A stretch of 64,000 nt of DNA from NCBI GenBank assembly GCA_009809945.1, contig WTPW01000158.1:241635-305634 (forward strand). Reading direction: 5' to 3'. Shown in pieces: positions 22,842-34,621 of the stretch (positions are counted from its first letter, which is position 1; each line of letters begins with the position of its first letter). The position numbers and the translations under genes are program-made. This DNA is from Gigaspora margarita. Its lineage: Eukaryota > Glomeromycota > Glomeromycetes > Diversisporales > Gigasporaceae. The notes beneath the pieces are model-generated. The model searched no databases. It saw nothing but the letters and a program-made list of their open reading frames with translations, and was not told the origin of the DNA.

Positions 22842-24610
22842 TAGGATGTAGTGATAAAGGACTTTTATCGAATGATAGATATATTAGTGTACTATCAAAC
22901 TAGATATTTTGAAATGTGTCTGCCCAGAGACAGATTCTATTTTGGTTTTTCTATGTAAGTGGTTTATTATTCTTATCGTGTCCTTGATGACTGTTTTCAG
23001 ATAGTGCATGCAAGGTTGTAAAAAAATATAGAATGTAGCGGTTGAATAGGAACTTTTGTAAAGTAATGTCCATCTTAATAATTTTATCCAGTTTGCGAGA
23101 GTGTTTGAGATCTTTGTTAAAATAGAAAGCAATTTGGTGATCAGAAGTGAAGGCTTTATTATTCTAAGAATATATGCATAATCTGATTTGTCCAAGAATT
23201 TGAGTTTAGAGAGTGAGTTTGGTATGTTTTTTCTACTAAGTTTAGAAATCTAGAATTGTTTGAAGTTACTGCTAGCTTCGTAGATAGTAGAAGTATTGTC
23301 AAGACAAGAGCAAGAATAGTGAGTGATGCATTTATAGTACTGTGCCAGAAATTGTTAGTGCAGCCCCAGGTATTAGAAGTATTGCAGAATGAGCAGATAG
23401 CTATTGGGAGGTTTTGAGCGTAATTTGCATAAGGTATAGTTAATATAAATATCGATAGGTTTTAGCATTTAGCAACTGTATTTGATAGAGTTTCTCAGGT
23501 TTCGATTGATATATCTGAGAAGGCTTTAAGTGATCTCAATGTCAGAGCATTAGGCTGTATTACATTGTTTGGTCTAGCTATTAGGGGTCTGGAGTACCTA
23601 AGTGCCCTTTTAGGTCTCTCATATTAGCATATAGTATTCTTGTACAACTGACTTGTAGAGTATAAAGCCATCTAATGTTGTATTGAAAGAAGCATTTTTT
23701 TATGCATTTCTGAGGTGACGCCTGAACAAGGTTTTAGTATATCATTCAACAAGTAATAGTGTCTAACATGTGCCATGTTATTCTTAAATCAGTTAATTTT
23801 TCTAGCATCCCCTTCATTTGTGATTGCCCATGATTTTTTCTTTGGGACCCATTTTGTCAATATACAGGGGTTAGAGTGTATGTATGTTATGGAAGGATTA
23901 GCATTAGATCGTATTAGTTCTTGTATTTCTGTGTACTAGCTCAGAACACATCCAGTGGGAATTTTTCTGATATTATGATAAAATCTGTTCCAGTCTAGAA
24001 AGTTTGAATTGTCAAAGTTCAAGAATTGCTCAATGTATAGGATGTTATATAGGTTAGTTTTCTCTTTGATATGGTGGGATTTGGGTGTTTTTTAAGAATT
24101 TTATTAATTGGAGTACCAATCGTGACTGAGAGAATAGGCCATTCTATTTCTGCATGACGGGTTGGGTGGATGTTCAGTGAATGTAGTGTTAGTATTGCTT
24201 GAGCTGTATTAGTATTTATTTGTCTCTGAGGGAATAGGAGATAGAAGTAAAGAATAGAAAGATTAGATTTCGCCAAGTCTTGTAATTCCTGTAATTGGAT
24301 CTTTAAGAATGAGGTATCAAAGTCTTTATGATTAAGGTTTCTAAAGAAGGTTGTTGATAGGTGGTTTGATTGAACTTGTGAGAGAGGTTTTAATGCATAA
24401 ATGTCCAGGTGATAGAGGAAGGAATTGAGGATGCCTCTGGAAAGACCTGCTTTATTTTTAACTAGTGTGGTATAAAGGTTAGTTAGGGAATTAAGTTGTT
24501 TTGAAGCAAGGAATATGCTATTGAGTCTGTAGGTTAGGTGGTGAATTATCATGCTGTTAATAATGTATATAGCCTGCTTTTCCATTATCAGTGATTTTTG
24601 CATTTTGTCT
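22842..24610 (-). mobile_element. LINE (non-LTR retrotransposon), 5'-truncated, decayed
   Basis: The best frame (24603-24019, 194 aa) encodes YIINSMIIHHLTYRLNSIF and NKAGLSRG, resembling the thumb region after the reverse transcriptase core of fungal LINEs. Downstream, shifted frames show LDWNRFYHNIRKIPTG and a CSFCNT segment. No RT catalytic core (YADD) is present, so the copy is truncated; its upstream edge abuts a TIR repeat at 24614. Several stops and frame changes follow. Likely inactive. Family assignment rests on these motifs only. Confidence 0.6.
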
Positions 24611-24613
24611 ATA

Positions 24614-25560
24614 CAGTCAACCCTCTATATAGTCACTCTCTATATAGTCACAAAACCAATATAATCACTTTTGTAAGTTTACCAACCTTTTTACTATAAT
24701 TTTCACCTCTATATAAGCACATTTGCATTATAACACTATCACAATTTTTTATTTACTATCTATATAAAACTACCCCTACATAATCACATTATTATTATAA
24801 TATTTTGAATTAATTATTTTATTATTATAAATATTTTGTAAGTTATTAATTGTTATTTTTTAACAAGTAAAAATTTTTAAATTTTTTTTTTTTTTAATAA
24901 TCGATTATATTTTCTACATATAAAAGTTAATATTATACTAAGTAAATCGATAAAAATGCTCTAATTAATATTATTCAGAAGATAAAATTATATATATTCT
25001 GAAGTTTTCAAATAATTTGAATAATATTTTATTATTACAATTTTACAATTTATCTTTAGGCGAAAAAAATTAAAAAAATTAAAAACTTTTAACTTAATCG
25101 TAAATTATAAATGTGTATTAATAAGATTTTAACCAAATTATCTCAAAATTTCAAGGTATATATAATTTTGTATCCTAAACAACTTTACTTAGATTACTTT
25201 TATCGATTTATTTTAGATAATTTTATCTTTTATATGTAGCTACGATATACGATTATTTTAAAAAAAAATTAAAAACAATTTTTTAAAATAATCGTATATT
25301 GTAGCTACATGTAAAAGTTAAAATTATCTAAAATAAATCGATAAAAATGATCTAAGTAAAGTTGTTCAGGATACAAAATTACATATATATTGAAAATTTG
25401 AGATAATTTGGTTGAAATCTTATTAATATACTTTTATGATTTATGGTTAAGTTAAAAAATTTTTAATTTTTTTAATTTTTTTCGCCTAAGTGTAACTTGT
25501 AAAAGTGTAATAATAAAATGTTATTCAAATTATCTCAAAATTTTACTCTCTTATAGAATT
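24614..25560. repeat. pogo-like TIR end plus long fold-back repeat
   Basis: It starts CAGTCAACCCTCTATATAGT after TA, the same type of end as the element at 153, but no matching right end is visible. From about 24970 to 25560 lies a near-perfect inverted repeat with arms of nearly 300 bp centred near 25270 (mirrored words CGATATACGATTATTTT / AAAATAATCGTATATTG and TTTAGGCGAAAAAAATTAA / inverse). A third, weaker copy of the arm lies at 24898-25045. A transcript would fold into a long double-stranded RNA. Confidence 0.8.
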
Positions 25561-25599
25561 ATCATTCCAAATTATTATAAACCATTATTGAATAGTCAA

Positions 25600-26220
25600 G
25601 ATTTGCCGATCTGGATACAAAAAGTGAGCTTTGTAAAGAAGGATATAATAATGATTCTTTCCTTGTTTTGACGACTAAAAGGCATTGGAGTTAAGAAGGA
25701 TGAAAGAAAGGCATTCGAATATTATAAAAGATCTACCAATTTGGGCAATGCTGATGAAATAAGAAGAGTTGGATATTGTTATGAAAAGTAAATCTCGATA
25801 TGGGTGATGCGGATGGAACAGAAAGAGTTGAACATTGTTATGAAAATGGAATTGGAGCTAAAAGGAATAGTAGAAAGGTATTTAAATAAATCTGCCAATA
25901 TAGGTGACGTTCATGGAACAGGAGGAGTTGGATATTATTATAAAAAAGATATCAGAATTGAAATGGATGAACGAATGGCATTAGAATATTATGGATAATC
26001 TACTGACATGTATAACGCTGATAAAAGATCTAAGATGTCAAGTCCTAAGGGAATGCTTTACATGGGAATTTTTATGAAAATGGAATTGGAGTTGAAAGGG
26101 ATGAACGAATAGCTTTTGAATATTATAAAGTATTGCTTATAATAGTGATCATGACAATAAAATATATTTGGTTAGATCGTTATATGTACTTGAAGCCAAT
26201 ATAAATAGCAATTTATAGAT
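25600..26220 (+). pseudogene. Sel1-like repeat gene remnant
   Basis: Several frames encode Sel1-type units: ERKAFEYYKRSTNLGNADEI then RRVGYCYEK, KSANIGDVHGTGGVGYYYKK and MDERMALEYYG. Sel1 repeats are ~36-residue helical adaptors, very numerous in these fungi, often behind kinase domains. Stops (for example the TAA near 25790 and TAA near 25997) and frame changes divide the units, no ATG-led frame spans more than about two repeats, and no kinase domain is next to it. I take it as a decayed host gene fragment. Confidence 0.7.
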
Positions 26221-26827
26221 ATTGTGGGAAATTAGATTTTGTTAGAGCAGCCCTCTTCTTATCCACACTTGCTTGATGGCTCATTCAGGTTGGAAATTGG
26301 ACATCACAGCTATAATTGTAGTGCGAGACTTATGTTTAATGATTAGGCATTCAGCTGTGAATCATGTCTGAACGTCACAGATAGATAACAGCACAAGAAC
26401 CTCGTGTTAAGATTAAGCTTCGTGGCTGTGATAACAGTGCTGAACTTTTGTTAGTGATTAGGCTCCGCAGTTGCAATAGTAGTGCAAGACTCATGTCTTG
26501 TAATTAAGTTAATGGCTGCGATAACAGTAAAAAAAAAAGAAAATCTCAAGTGATGGAGCATCAACTGCAGCTACAGCAGCAGTACAAGGACCTTATGTTT
26601 GATAATTAGGCTTCGCAGCTGTGATAGCGTTGCAAAGATTTTATGTTTTATTTAGGTACAAAGATTAGTGCAAGAGCCTCTTGTTGACAATTAGGTCATT
26701 AGCTTTAGGTTGATAATCAGGCAATGGCCTCAAGTTGATGACTAGGTTCTGCAGCTGCAATAGCAGTTCAAAGATTTCACATTGTAATTAGGCTCCATGG
26801 CTGCAATAGCAGTGTAGTTAGCGATCC

Positions 26828-26905
26828 TCTTCTATCCCATATTTTCTTCAAATTTGTTAAATAAAGTTATTCAGTTGTTGAATAAAGTCAGATGATCGAG
26901 CAATA
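26828..26905 (+). repeat. duplicated segment a (also at 28345-28432)
   Basis: TATCCCATATTTTCTTCAAA and following bases through GATGATCGAGCAATAATAAT recur almost unchanged at 28345-28432, bracketing most of repeat family A. Confidence 0.8.
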
Positions 26906-26966
26906 ATAATGAAAAGCCTGTCAATAAAGTGACAAGGCAATCATTATTGCGAGATCAGATAACTTT
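26880..26966. repeat. imperfect inverted repeat
   Basis: AAAGTCAGATGATCGAGCAA pairs with TTGCGAGATCAGATAACTTT, and an inner stem GCCTGTC / GACAAGGC flanks the centre. It looks like a tiny fold-back element. Confidence 0.6.
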
Positions 26967-28344
26967 ATGACTGGTTATGTTCAGATTTTTTATGTATCCT
27001 TTTATGGTTATTCTTTATGGTTATTCTTTGATTATTGTCATGAGATTTTGTAACTTGTATTTACAGGTAATTTCAGATTTGCATATGATTTTGAAATTCA
27101 CTATGTTATGATTATTGTTAGTCGGTAATAGGGGTAAAGGATAATGGCTGTGACCAAGTATGAACTAGTGATACAGAATGAGTATTTAAGGCCAAGAATC
27201 TCAGTGAAGAAGGTTATCTTTCTTTTCGCTATCGCTTGTCTTGTGAAGGCTGGCTCTATTACCCTCCCTTACCCACCCGAATTCAAGCAAGCAGTGTTGT
27301 TTTTTTGCTATATCAGGCTCCACGGCTTCATTAGCAGAGCAAGAACCTGTTGTGTACCTGGCTCCACAGCTGCAAGTGGCAATGCAAGAACCAGAGGTAG
27401 TTGGCTCTGCGGCTGCAAGTGGCAGTGCAAGGACTATAGGTAGTTGGCTCAAGTGGCAGTACAAGAACTAGTTGTTGTATTTGGCTTCACGGCTGCAAGT
27501 TGCAGTGCAAGGACCTGTTGTATATCTGGCTCCACGGCTGCAAGTGCAGTGCAATGACCTGTTGTATTTGGCTTCACGGCTGTATTAGCAGTGCAAGAAC
27601 CTTTTATTTGTTTTTTTGACTCCACAGCTGCAGTAGCAGTGCAAGGACCTGTTGTGTATCTGGTTCTACAGCTGCAAGTGGCAGTGCAATGACCAGTTGT
27701 ATTTAGCTCTGTAACTGAAAGTGGCTGCGCAAGGACTAGTTTTTGTATTTGGCTCTGCGACTGCAAGTAGCAGTACAAGGACAATAAGAATGAATCTCGC
27801 TTATATTGGCAGGAACACAGTTACCAGTTCTCCTTGTAGCTATAGAAAGATTTGATGGTTTCCCTCTACATGAAGGTGACTTTATCGCCCTCTGTTACCC
27901 ACCTGAAATCAAGCAAGTGTAACTGTTGTTATGTCAGGCTCCATGACTGCTTTCACAGTGCAAGGTTTTGTTGTTTTTGTTTTTGCCCCATAGCTGCAGT
28001 AGCAGCGCAAGGACCTGTTTTTGTATTTGGCTTCGCGTCTGCAAGTGGCAGTGCAAGGACCAGTTTGCATATGATCACAGCTGCAAGTGGTAGTGCAAAG
28101 ACCTTATAAGAAAGAAACCTTGCTTATATCAGCATGAACATATATACCAATTCTCTTTTCAGCAATAGAAAAGTCTGAAGGTTGTCTCGCTACATAAAGG
28201 CATTTTGATCTGTGAATTGTTTTGGATTACCCCTTTAACTGTAGGTCACACAGAGTTTTAATAATGATCTTTTGTTTGCTGTTGTAATAAATCTATATGC
28301 TGTATGGAGTATTTGATAATGTATATTAGAGCCAGCAAGGATAG

Positions 28345-28432
28345 CAAGCCCTTATCCCATATGTTCTTCAAATTTGTTAAATAGAGTCATTTAGCTGTTG
28401 AATAAAGCCAGATGATCAAGCAATAATAATTA
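28345..28432 (+). repeat. duplicated segment b
   Basis: Second copy of 26828-26905 (TATCCCATATGTTCTTCAAA...GATGATCAAGCAATAATAAT). It marks the right edge of repeat family A. Confidence 0.8.
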
Positions 28433-28757
28433 GTTTTGTTAACAAATTCTCAGATTATTCCCGATTATAGCTATGTTTCCATAGTTAAATGATGCATTCT
28501 TAAAAGTTTACTAAATATATGCCAAACTTTATAGTAAAAATATACAGTATATTGTGAAAATCAAGATGTCCAAAGTTATGTCTTGACTATGACATTCATA
28601 TTCTTCTACATAATATCGAACTTAGTTATCTATTTATAATTTTAAAATCAACCTTTGTGCATTATGCGTTATATATATCTTTGATATTATTAATTAAGGT
28701 ATAATAATACTAATAACATGTATTAGTGAACCGTATGTTGTGTTTCAAAAGAATATA

Positions 28758-28927
28758 CAGTAAAACCTCTAGAAGTGCACGCTCTTGGGCTAAGCTTTAA
28801 CAGCATGCATTTAGAGATCAATAAGAGAAAGTGTATTTATAGGGGCAAGTATATATTTGAGTCAGAACTTGAGCATGCATTTAGAGGATATGCACTTGTA
28901 GAGGGTGCAGTTATAGAGGTTTAACTG
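28758..28927. mobile_element. pogo-like MITE, 170 bp
   Basis: Ends CAGTAAAACCTCTAGAAGTG and, inverted, CAGTTAAACCTCTATAACTG, flanked by TA on both sides. The interior aligns with the MITE at 31171-31344 (GGGCTAAGCTTT, AATAAGAGAAAGTGTATTTA). Confidence 0.85.
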
Positions 28928-28934
28928 TAATAGG

Positions 28935-29945
28935 TTTTGCAAACTAACAATAGAAATCACTGAAATAGTGAGTAAGTTCTGTAACAATGCTTGCAATAGA
29001 AATTATGATAATTCCAATGTAAACTAACTCACCTTAATAACTTATTGTAGTTATCAAAATTGTAAGTTCTTAACAGAATTTTTCAGTCATTCATGATAGA
29101 AGTCAATTCATTTCAATGCAAACCAACTCATATTAATCATATATTGTAGTCACCAGAATAGTAAGTTCTGTAACAGAATAATTCACAGTAAATCATGATA
29201 AAAACACAACAATTCCAATGCAAGCTATCCCAGACTTAACTGTTACTGAATAGTGTGTAAATCTTGCAATAAATTTTTTTATAGTAACTTGCAATAGAAA
29301 TACAATAATTTCTATGCAAATTATTTTGTTATACCACATATTGTGGTCATTGGAATAGCAAATAAGTACTGTAATAAATTCTTTTTAAGTAGTTCAATTC
29401 CAATACAAACTAACTCACTTGTCTTAATCACATATTATAGTCAATAGAATAGCAAGTAATTTTGTAGTCAAATTATTTACAGTAACTCACAATAGAAATT
29501 ATAACAAATTTAATATAAACTACCATAAACTGCCAGATACAAGATCCCTCCATGTATCAGAGCCCCCTCATTTTTTACTAATTAATTTCTTTTTTTTACT
29601 AATAAATTTTTTTGGTGGAATGAAAGAGACCCAGGTCTTGTATCTGGAGTTTACAGTAACATATCTTAACTACATATTGTGGAATTATATTAGTACATTT
29701 GTAATAAAATTGTTTACAATAATTTACATTAAAAGTTATGACATTCTAATGCAAACTACAATTTAATTGCATATTATATTCACCTGAATAGTGAATAAGT
29801 TCTGTAACAAAATTTTGTTTGCAGCAGCATGCTTAGAATTGATAATTTTAATGCTAGTTAACTCATCTTATTTATAATGGTAAATAAATTCTATAACAGA
29901 ATTTTTCATTAGCTCATGAATAATATTAATTTAGACCACACAAAA
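28935..29945 (+). repeat. repeat family B: ~110-130-bp diverged satellite, plus orientation
   Basis: About eight imperfect units recur, each with CATATTGTAGTCA, AATAGTAAGTTCTGTAACA, TTCACAGTAA, ATAGAAAT and TTCCAATGCAAACTAACTCA in that order. The minus-oriented counterpart lies at 38540-39880. No coding frame. Confidence 0.8.
29533..29647. mobile_element. 115-bp MITE in satellite B
   Basis: Ends CCAGATACAAGATCCCTC and, inverted, CCAGATACAAGACCTGGG. It interrupts a satellite unit (AAACTG | AGTTTACAGTAAC). Confidence 0.75.
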
Positions 29946-30074
29946 CTATATGTTGCATGCCTTTTTTTAATAGTAAATATATTTTTTTTAATAATGGTCA
30001 AAAATATTTTTGTTAAAGCTTTTGTCTCATGATCTATTATATCTGATATAACATATTTTTGCTCATGACATTAT

Positions 30075-30150
30075 CTCAAATAATAGCCTGAATTAAGCTT
30101 AATTTCAGCTAAATTTTGAAATTACACCCCTGCATGTTATTACACAAAAA
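30075..30150. mobile_element. small palindromic element, copy 2
   Basis: TAATAGCCTGAATTAAGCTT followed by AATTTCAGCTAAATTTTGAA and ATTACACCCCTGCATG. Same family as 21165-21252 and 44026-44112. Confidence 0.65.
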
Positions 30151-30244
30151 TACAGTAATTGGTTTTCATATCACAAATTAATGATCTGTTACAATAACTG
30201 CATGTTTTTTTTTAGTAAAAAAAAACTTAGAACAGTACAAACTC

Positions 30245-30468
30245 AACATACTATATACAAGACCCACTCAGATATCAGACCCTAAGTATGTACTCGGGTC
30301 TACAACATGGATAAAATTTTGGTAAAATGTAAAGACCTGGGTATACAAATAAATAAAATAGAATAAACCTCCCAAATATCATACTTACACCCATACAAAA
30401 GATTCATAGGTCTAATTATGGATTTTAAAATCAGTGAAATAAAAAAGACCCAGTCTAGCAGTTTAGAG
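30245..30468. mobile_element. possible diverged relative of the 29533 MITE
   Basis: The left part (ATACAAGACCCACTCAGATA) and right part (AAAGACCCAGTCTAGCAG) resemble the ends of the MITE at 29533, but the pairing is weak. Confidence 0.35.
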
Positions 30469-30616
30469 TAGTATATTTTTATTACTGATACATCATAAGT
30501 GTTGGCAAACAATTTGTTCATTAGTAATTATCACATTCTATTGTTATATCATTTATTAATCATGAAATAAATAATATAATACAAGGATGTGATAATTCTC
30601 AATGAATAAACTATTT

Positions 30617-30885
30617 ACTAAGGCTGTTCGAAATTACAATTTTGTTTAACGTTCTCCCCCCCACCAGCTCTAAGAGCTCCTCTAAAATTAAACAGGCCAA
30701 TCAGAATGCTCCTCTCGTTTTAGGATTCCAATAAGTCACGTGCTTATAAGTCAACCAATAATAATGTGTTTATTTTTTGCAATTTTAATAAGTTTGTTTA
30801 ATTTGACCTCCCTCCCCCACCACGCTTAAGCTTCTTAAGGGAACATTAAACGAAATTATAAATTCAAATGGCCTAACCATTAAAA
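30617..30885. mobile_element. TIR element with pyrimidine-rich arms
   Basis: TTACAATTTTGTTTAACGTT on the left pairs with the inverse of AACATTAAACGAAATTATAA on the right. CCCCCCC-type tracts lie at both inner edges, with CCAATCA and CACGTG between them. Confidence 0.55.
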
Positions 30886-31014
30886 ATTTTAACTTTTTTG
30901 ATGACAATTATTTTTAGAGAGCATGCAAGCTTGAGCATATTAAGAATAGGTGGACAAACTGTAACAATACCTGCTCAAGACCTATAAGTGCTGCCAAAAA
31001 AAAACTTGACTTCT

Positions 31015-31960
31015 GCTTTGAACCTTTTAAAAGCAATGTGTATGGTAACAGATTTTGTTTTAGCATTGAGAAGTTATCAGGTTTGAAAACATCATAACTT
31101 ATTGTTAAACCTCTCAAAACTGGTCCTGTAAATCTGATAAAAATTTAATTTACCAACTCTATTTCTGCTACAGTCTGACCTCCCTAAATGCAAGTCATTG
31201 GGCCAATCTTTTGATGGCTTGCATCTAGAGAACAATAAGAGAAATTGCATTTATAGAGGTGAGAAATATATTTGGACCAGAATTTAAGGTTACATTTAGA
31301 GAGGTGTTGCATTTAGGGGGGTTGCATTTAGAGAGGTCTGACTGTATATAAATCTAATAGTTTATAGTGTTTCCAAACCTGTTATTCTTTCAATACTAAA
31401 AAAAACCTGTCCACCATACATATCAGTTTTGAAAGGTTTGACAGTATTAAATTTATATAGCAAAAAGGAGTTGTAGATTAAATTTTTTATTAGAATTGAT
31501 AGATTATCAGTTTTGACAATATCGGTTTTAGGAAGTTCAATAGTAAAACAAATACAAGACTAGTGCTAGTTATATATTGTCTTATCAAATCAATAGCTTG
31601 TCAAATCTGATAAAAAATTAATATATCAATTCCATTTCTGCTATATAAACTGATAGTTTATAATGATTTTAAACTTGATAACCTCTTAATACTGAAACAA
31701 AATCTGTCCACTACATAGATTTGGAGTGGTTCAACAATACTTATAATAGCTAGACAGGCATGTCATAATAGAATGTTTGGACAATTAAAATTGTCAAGTA
31801 GCAAATATATTAACAAATTACTACTATACTTACAAACTCAATTTTGTTTCAATACTGAGAGATTATCAAGTTTGAAAACATTATAAACTATTAGATTTAT
31901 ATAGCAAAAATGAAGATGGTAAATCAATTTTATCAAATTTAACAGAATCAGTTTAAAAGA
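31015..31960. repeat. repeat copies in alternating orientation
   Basis: A ~120-bp sequence (TTTCTGCTATATAAA, AGTTTATAATG, CCTGATAAC..CTCAATACTGAAAC, CTGTCCACTACATA) occurs reversed near 31015-31160, forward at 31140-31440 (split by a MITE), forward near 31620-31740 and reversed near 31840-31960. Confidence 0.7.
31171..31344. mobile_element. pogo-like MITE, 174 bp, with empty-site paralogue
   Basis: Ends CAGTCTGACCTCCCTAAATG and, inverted, CAGTCAGACCTCTCTAAATG, flanked by TA (31169-31170, 31345-31346). Removing the element and one TA gives TTTCTGCTATATAAA, which is exactly the sequence of the uninterrupted repeat copy at about 31635-31650. Confidence 0.92.
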
Positions 31961-32429
31961 TTTAATAAAAATGATAAAAGCTAAGTAACTCGAATAAAAT
32001 AAATAAATTGTTAACATTCTGATCATTGACATGTAATAAGGTTGTCTAACTACTTTATTTAAGTGATTGTAAATAGTAAATCTGAAATTCACTTCACAAT
32101 TACTAATTACAGTATATAACCATATTGATTAATAATCAGTATGAATTTTTTGTCACCAAACTCAAAGAGCCTCTAGAGAATTAAGTGTTCTTATAGCTTC
32201 AATAGTACAATAACATTTCACATATATTGTGAAATATTAAAGTGAAATGCTATCAAAACAAACCAGAACATGAAAAATTACAGTTATGTCAAATTTAATA
32301 AAAAAAATCAAGCTACTACTAATGCATTGACATGTGAAATTGTTATATATATCACTCTATACTATAAAATTGTCAAATAGAGAGCTTCTATTAGTTAACT
32401 GTATTAAAAAAATTACAAACCTCACTTTA
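31961..32429. other. AT-rich intergenic stretch, no gene seen
   Basis: Nothing beyond short AT-rich words. Part may be the far intron or decayed 3' end of the SPRY-like pseudogene just to the right. Confidence 0.4.
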
Positions 32430-33010
32430 CTGACCCAGCCAGGATATTTAAACCAATTATAAAACTTTGCATGGCCTTAATACAAATCTTTATCTGTTCT
32501 GATATAAATTATAATATGAAATTGATAAAAATTTGATATTTCACTATGATAAAATATAGCATATACTATTCTAACTCCCTTTAAACAACTCATGTGCCTA
32601 GTTCTATAAATAAATAAAATGAAAAAAATAAAACTAAAAGCTATATTATGAAATTATTAACATACCCATTGTTTCCTTTATTAATAATTTCAATTTCAAA
32701 ATAAAATATCAAACATTCTAAAGGAATTGGATGATTTGCTCGAATTATAATAGCTTTATTATCATCAAGATCTTTAAATTTTTTGATAAATTAGTTGAAT
32801 CATCAACTATTTACGCTCAATAATTTGAAATGTTAATCTGTTTCAATATTCATTTGTTTCAATGTTCATCTGTTTCAATGTTCATTTACCTGTATAACTC
32901 ACTTTAAGTCCACTTGAATCTATGTAAATAAATGGTGATTTATTTTCAACCTCCCATGCATCTGGTAAAACAATATCATTGTATGGTGTTGGCAATTCTA
33001 AACCTTCCAT
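32430..33010 (-). pseudogene. RanBPM/SPRY-domain gene, decayed 5' part
   Basis: The minus strand opens with ATG at 33010: MEGLELPTPYNDIVLPDAWE then VENKSPFIYIDSSGLKVSYT, ending at a GTAAAT donor (exon end 32890). The next exon (32771-32666) reads DLDDNKAIIIRANHPIPLEC then LIFYFEIEIINKGNNG, ending at GTATGT. These match the start of the SPRY domain of RanBP9/10-type proteins, where LP..W....KSPF, L.V.YTG and RANHPIP are conserved. A third stretch near 32430-32480 encodes GHAKFYNWFKYPGWVSK before a GTGAGG donor, but a TAA lies just upstream of it in frame. I see no later exons (LisH, CTLH). RanBPM proteins are scaffolds of GID/CTLH-type ubiquitin ligases. Likely a truncated host copy. Confidence 0.55.
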
Positions 33011-33224
33011 TGAATTAAAATTCCCTCAGCTCTTTTGTAATAAATTCTGCAAAAAAAAAACTGCTAGAATTGGTGACTTAGTACGTACTAGCATTTATAA
33101 CCGAACACAATATACCATTTTATTTGCATACTACGTAGCATTTATAGCACAATATACCATTTTATTAAATATGCACATCAACCATATCCCTAGAAATAAT
33201 TATAAAAGGTGTTACCAAAATTCA

Positions 33225-33505
33225 GGGTCGGAATGCTTCGGCATAGTCAACCGTCCTAGCATTACCAACCTAAAAAATTTCGGTGCTAGATTAGTGTTAG
33301 ATTTTGCTATTAATTTAGGTTAGAAAGAGTTTTTTTAATATCAAAATTTCGCAAGGAAATTTTTTTATTAATGCCCATAAGGTAGTTTCATTGAGCTATG
33401 ACCGATTTTTTGGTTTATTTTGATTTTTTGCGTTTCTTCTGCGTAACACCTTTTCTTGAAATATGGTTGGCAGCGAAATTTTTTAGGTTGGTAACGCTAG
33501 GATAG
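33225..33505. mobile_element. TIR element, ~280 bp
   Basis: CCTAGCATTACCAACCTAAA then AAATTTCG on the left pairs with CGAAATTTTTTAGGTTGG then TAACGCTAGG on the right. The region between is AT-rich and non-coding. Confidence 0.65.
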
Positions 33506-34092
33506 TTAACATAGTACATCGCTACGTATAGCAAAATTATCAGCTGGGCATTTTTGCTTAATGAATGGGCTATGAATTCATTAGTAAAATTTTTAGTGAT
33601 CTTGGGCAAAATTAATCAATTCTGGCACATCACTTACAATTATACTTTGCCAAGCCCAATTCCAATATCCACTTAGGATACGTGAAATTAAAAATGTAAT
33701 TAGTTACTCCATAAACATAATTTATAACTCTGGCAAAATAAGTTTTGTAGATAAAAAAAAATTACTTTTGATTCACTAACAAAAATAATAAAATAATTAC
33801 AACAAAAATAATAAAATCATCACAACTATAAGTTTATAATTAGGGTATGACACAAATTGGTTTAAAAAATTTTATTAAAATACTTTATAAACAGCATGCT
33901 AAAGACTAAATGTGAGGCTAAGCTGTAATAAATATTTATTAATTTGCGCTTTAATAATACTGTAATATGAGGGTGCCTATATTAAAAAGGCCCATTTTGA
34001 AAATTTTTCAAATTTTATTTTATTTTATTTTTGAATAGATATACATTCAATAAAACGTTTGCTATAAGCTATGAAAGCTAATTATATTACTG

Positions 34093-34200
34093 TTGTCCTT
34101 CTCTACAATCACCTCGACTATAGTCACAACTTCTATATAATTACATAAAATCCCCCCCATTTTTTTTAAATTAAAATACCTTTATATAATCACAAATGAC
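34093..34200. repeat. solitary pogo-like TIR end
   Basis: CTGTTGTCCTTCTCTACAAT then CACCTCGACTATAGTCACAAC resembles the ends at 153 and 24614, but no partner end is visible. Confidence 0.5.
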
Positions 34201-34621
34201 TTATAATCACTATCACTTTTTAGAAGTTTTTACTGATAAAAATACCTTGACACAAATAGTTGCTACATTAAATGTGTACGTATGCATGTTAAGATTATAA
34301 GTTACATATAAGTTTACTTAAATTTTTATGAATACTAGGAATGTTAATCGGTTCTGCAGTAAATATCAACTGATTTTGAGCAAGATTTGAAGAAAATTGA
34401 TATTTTTAACTAGTACTGTATTCGTTCAATAAAGTTAAAGAAAGTTATTTCTCTATAATAGTCTAATAGAAGTTTGCATAGTTTCTGAGTACTTTGGATG
34501 GGACCGATTAGGGACCGAACAGTGTGGAGAAAATTTTGATTGACCCTAGTCGTATTTGACATGTGCTATGATTAATAACTCTTATCGTTATTTTAGAACA
34601 AGAAAAGTGACATAAAATAAG

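Larger units (their letters stand above)
26240..28110 (+). repeat. repeat family A: ~50-bp GC-richer tandem array
   Basis: Many imperfect units of the type GGCTCCACGGCTGCAAGTGG followed by CAGTGCAAGGACCTGTTG. Between blocks, longer segments recur: CCCTC..TTACCCACC..GAA..TCAAGCAAG at 27270-27295 and 27890-27915, giving a higher-order repeat. Small frames here (27144-27784, 27852-28109) are Cys/Ala/Thr-rich products of the repeat and are not genes. The same family occurs inverted at 40160-40400. Confidence 0.85.

Noticed and set aside
27144-28109. Several 85-111-codon frames on both strands
   Set aside because: They are translations of the ~50-bp repeat family A, low-complexity Cys/Ala/Thr/Ser, with no start or splice context.
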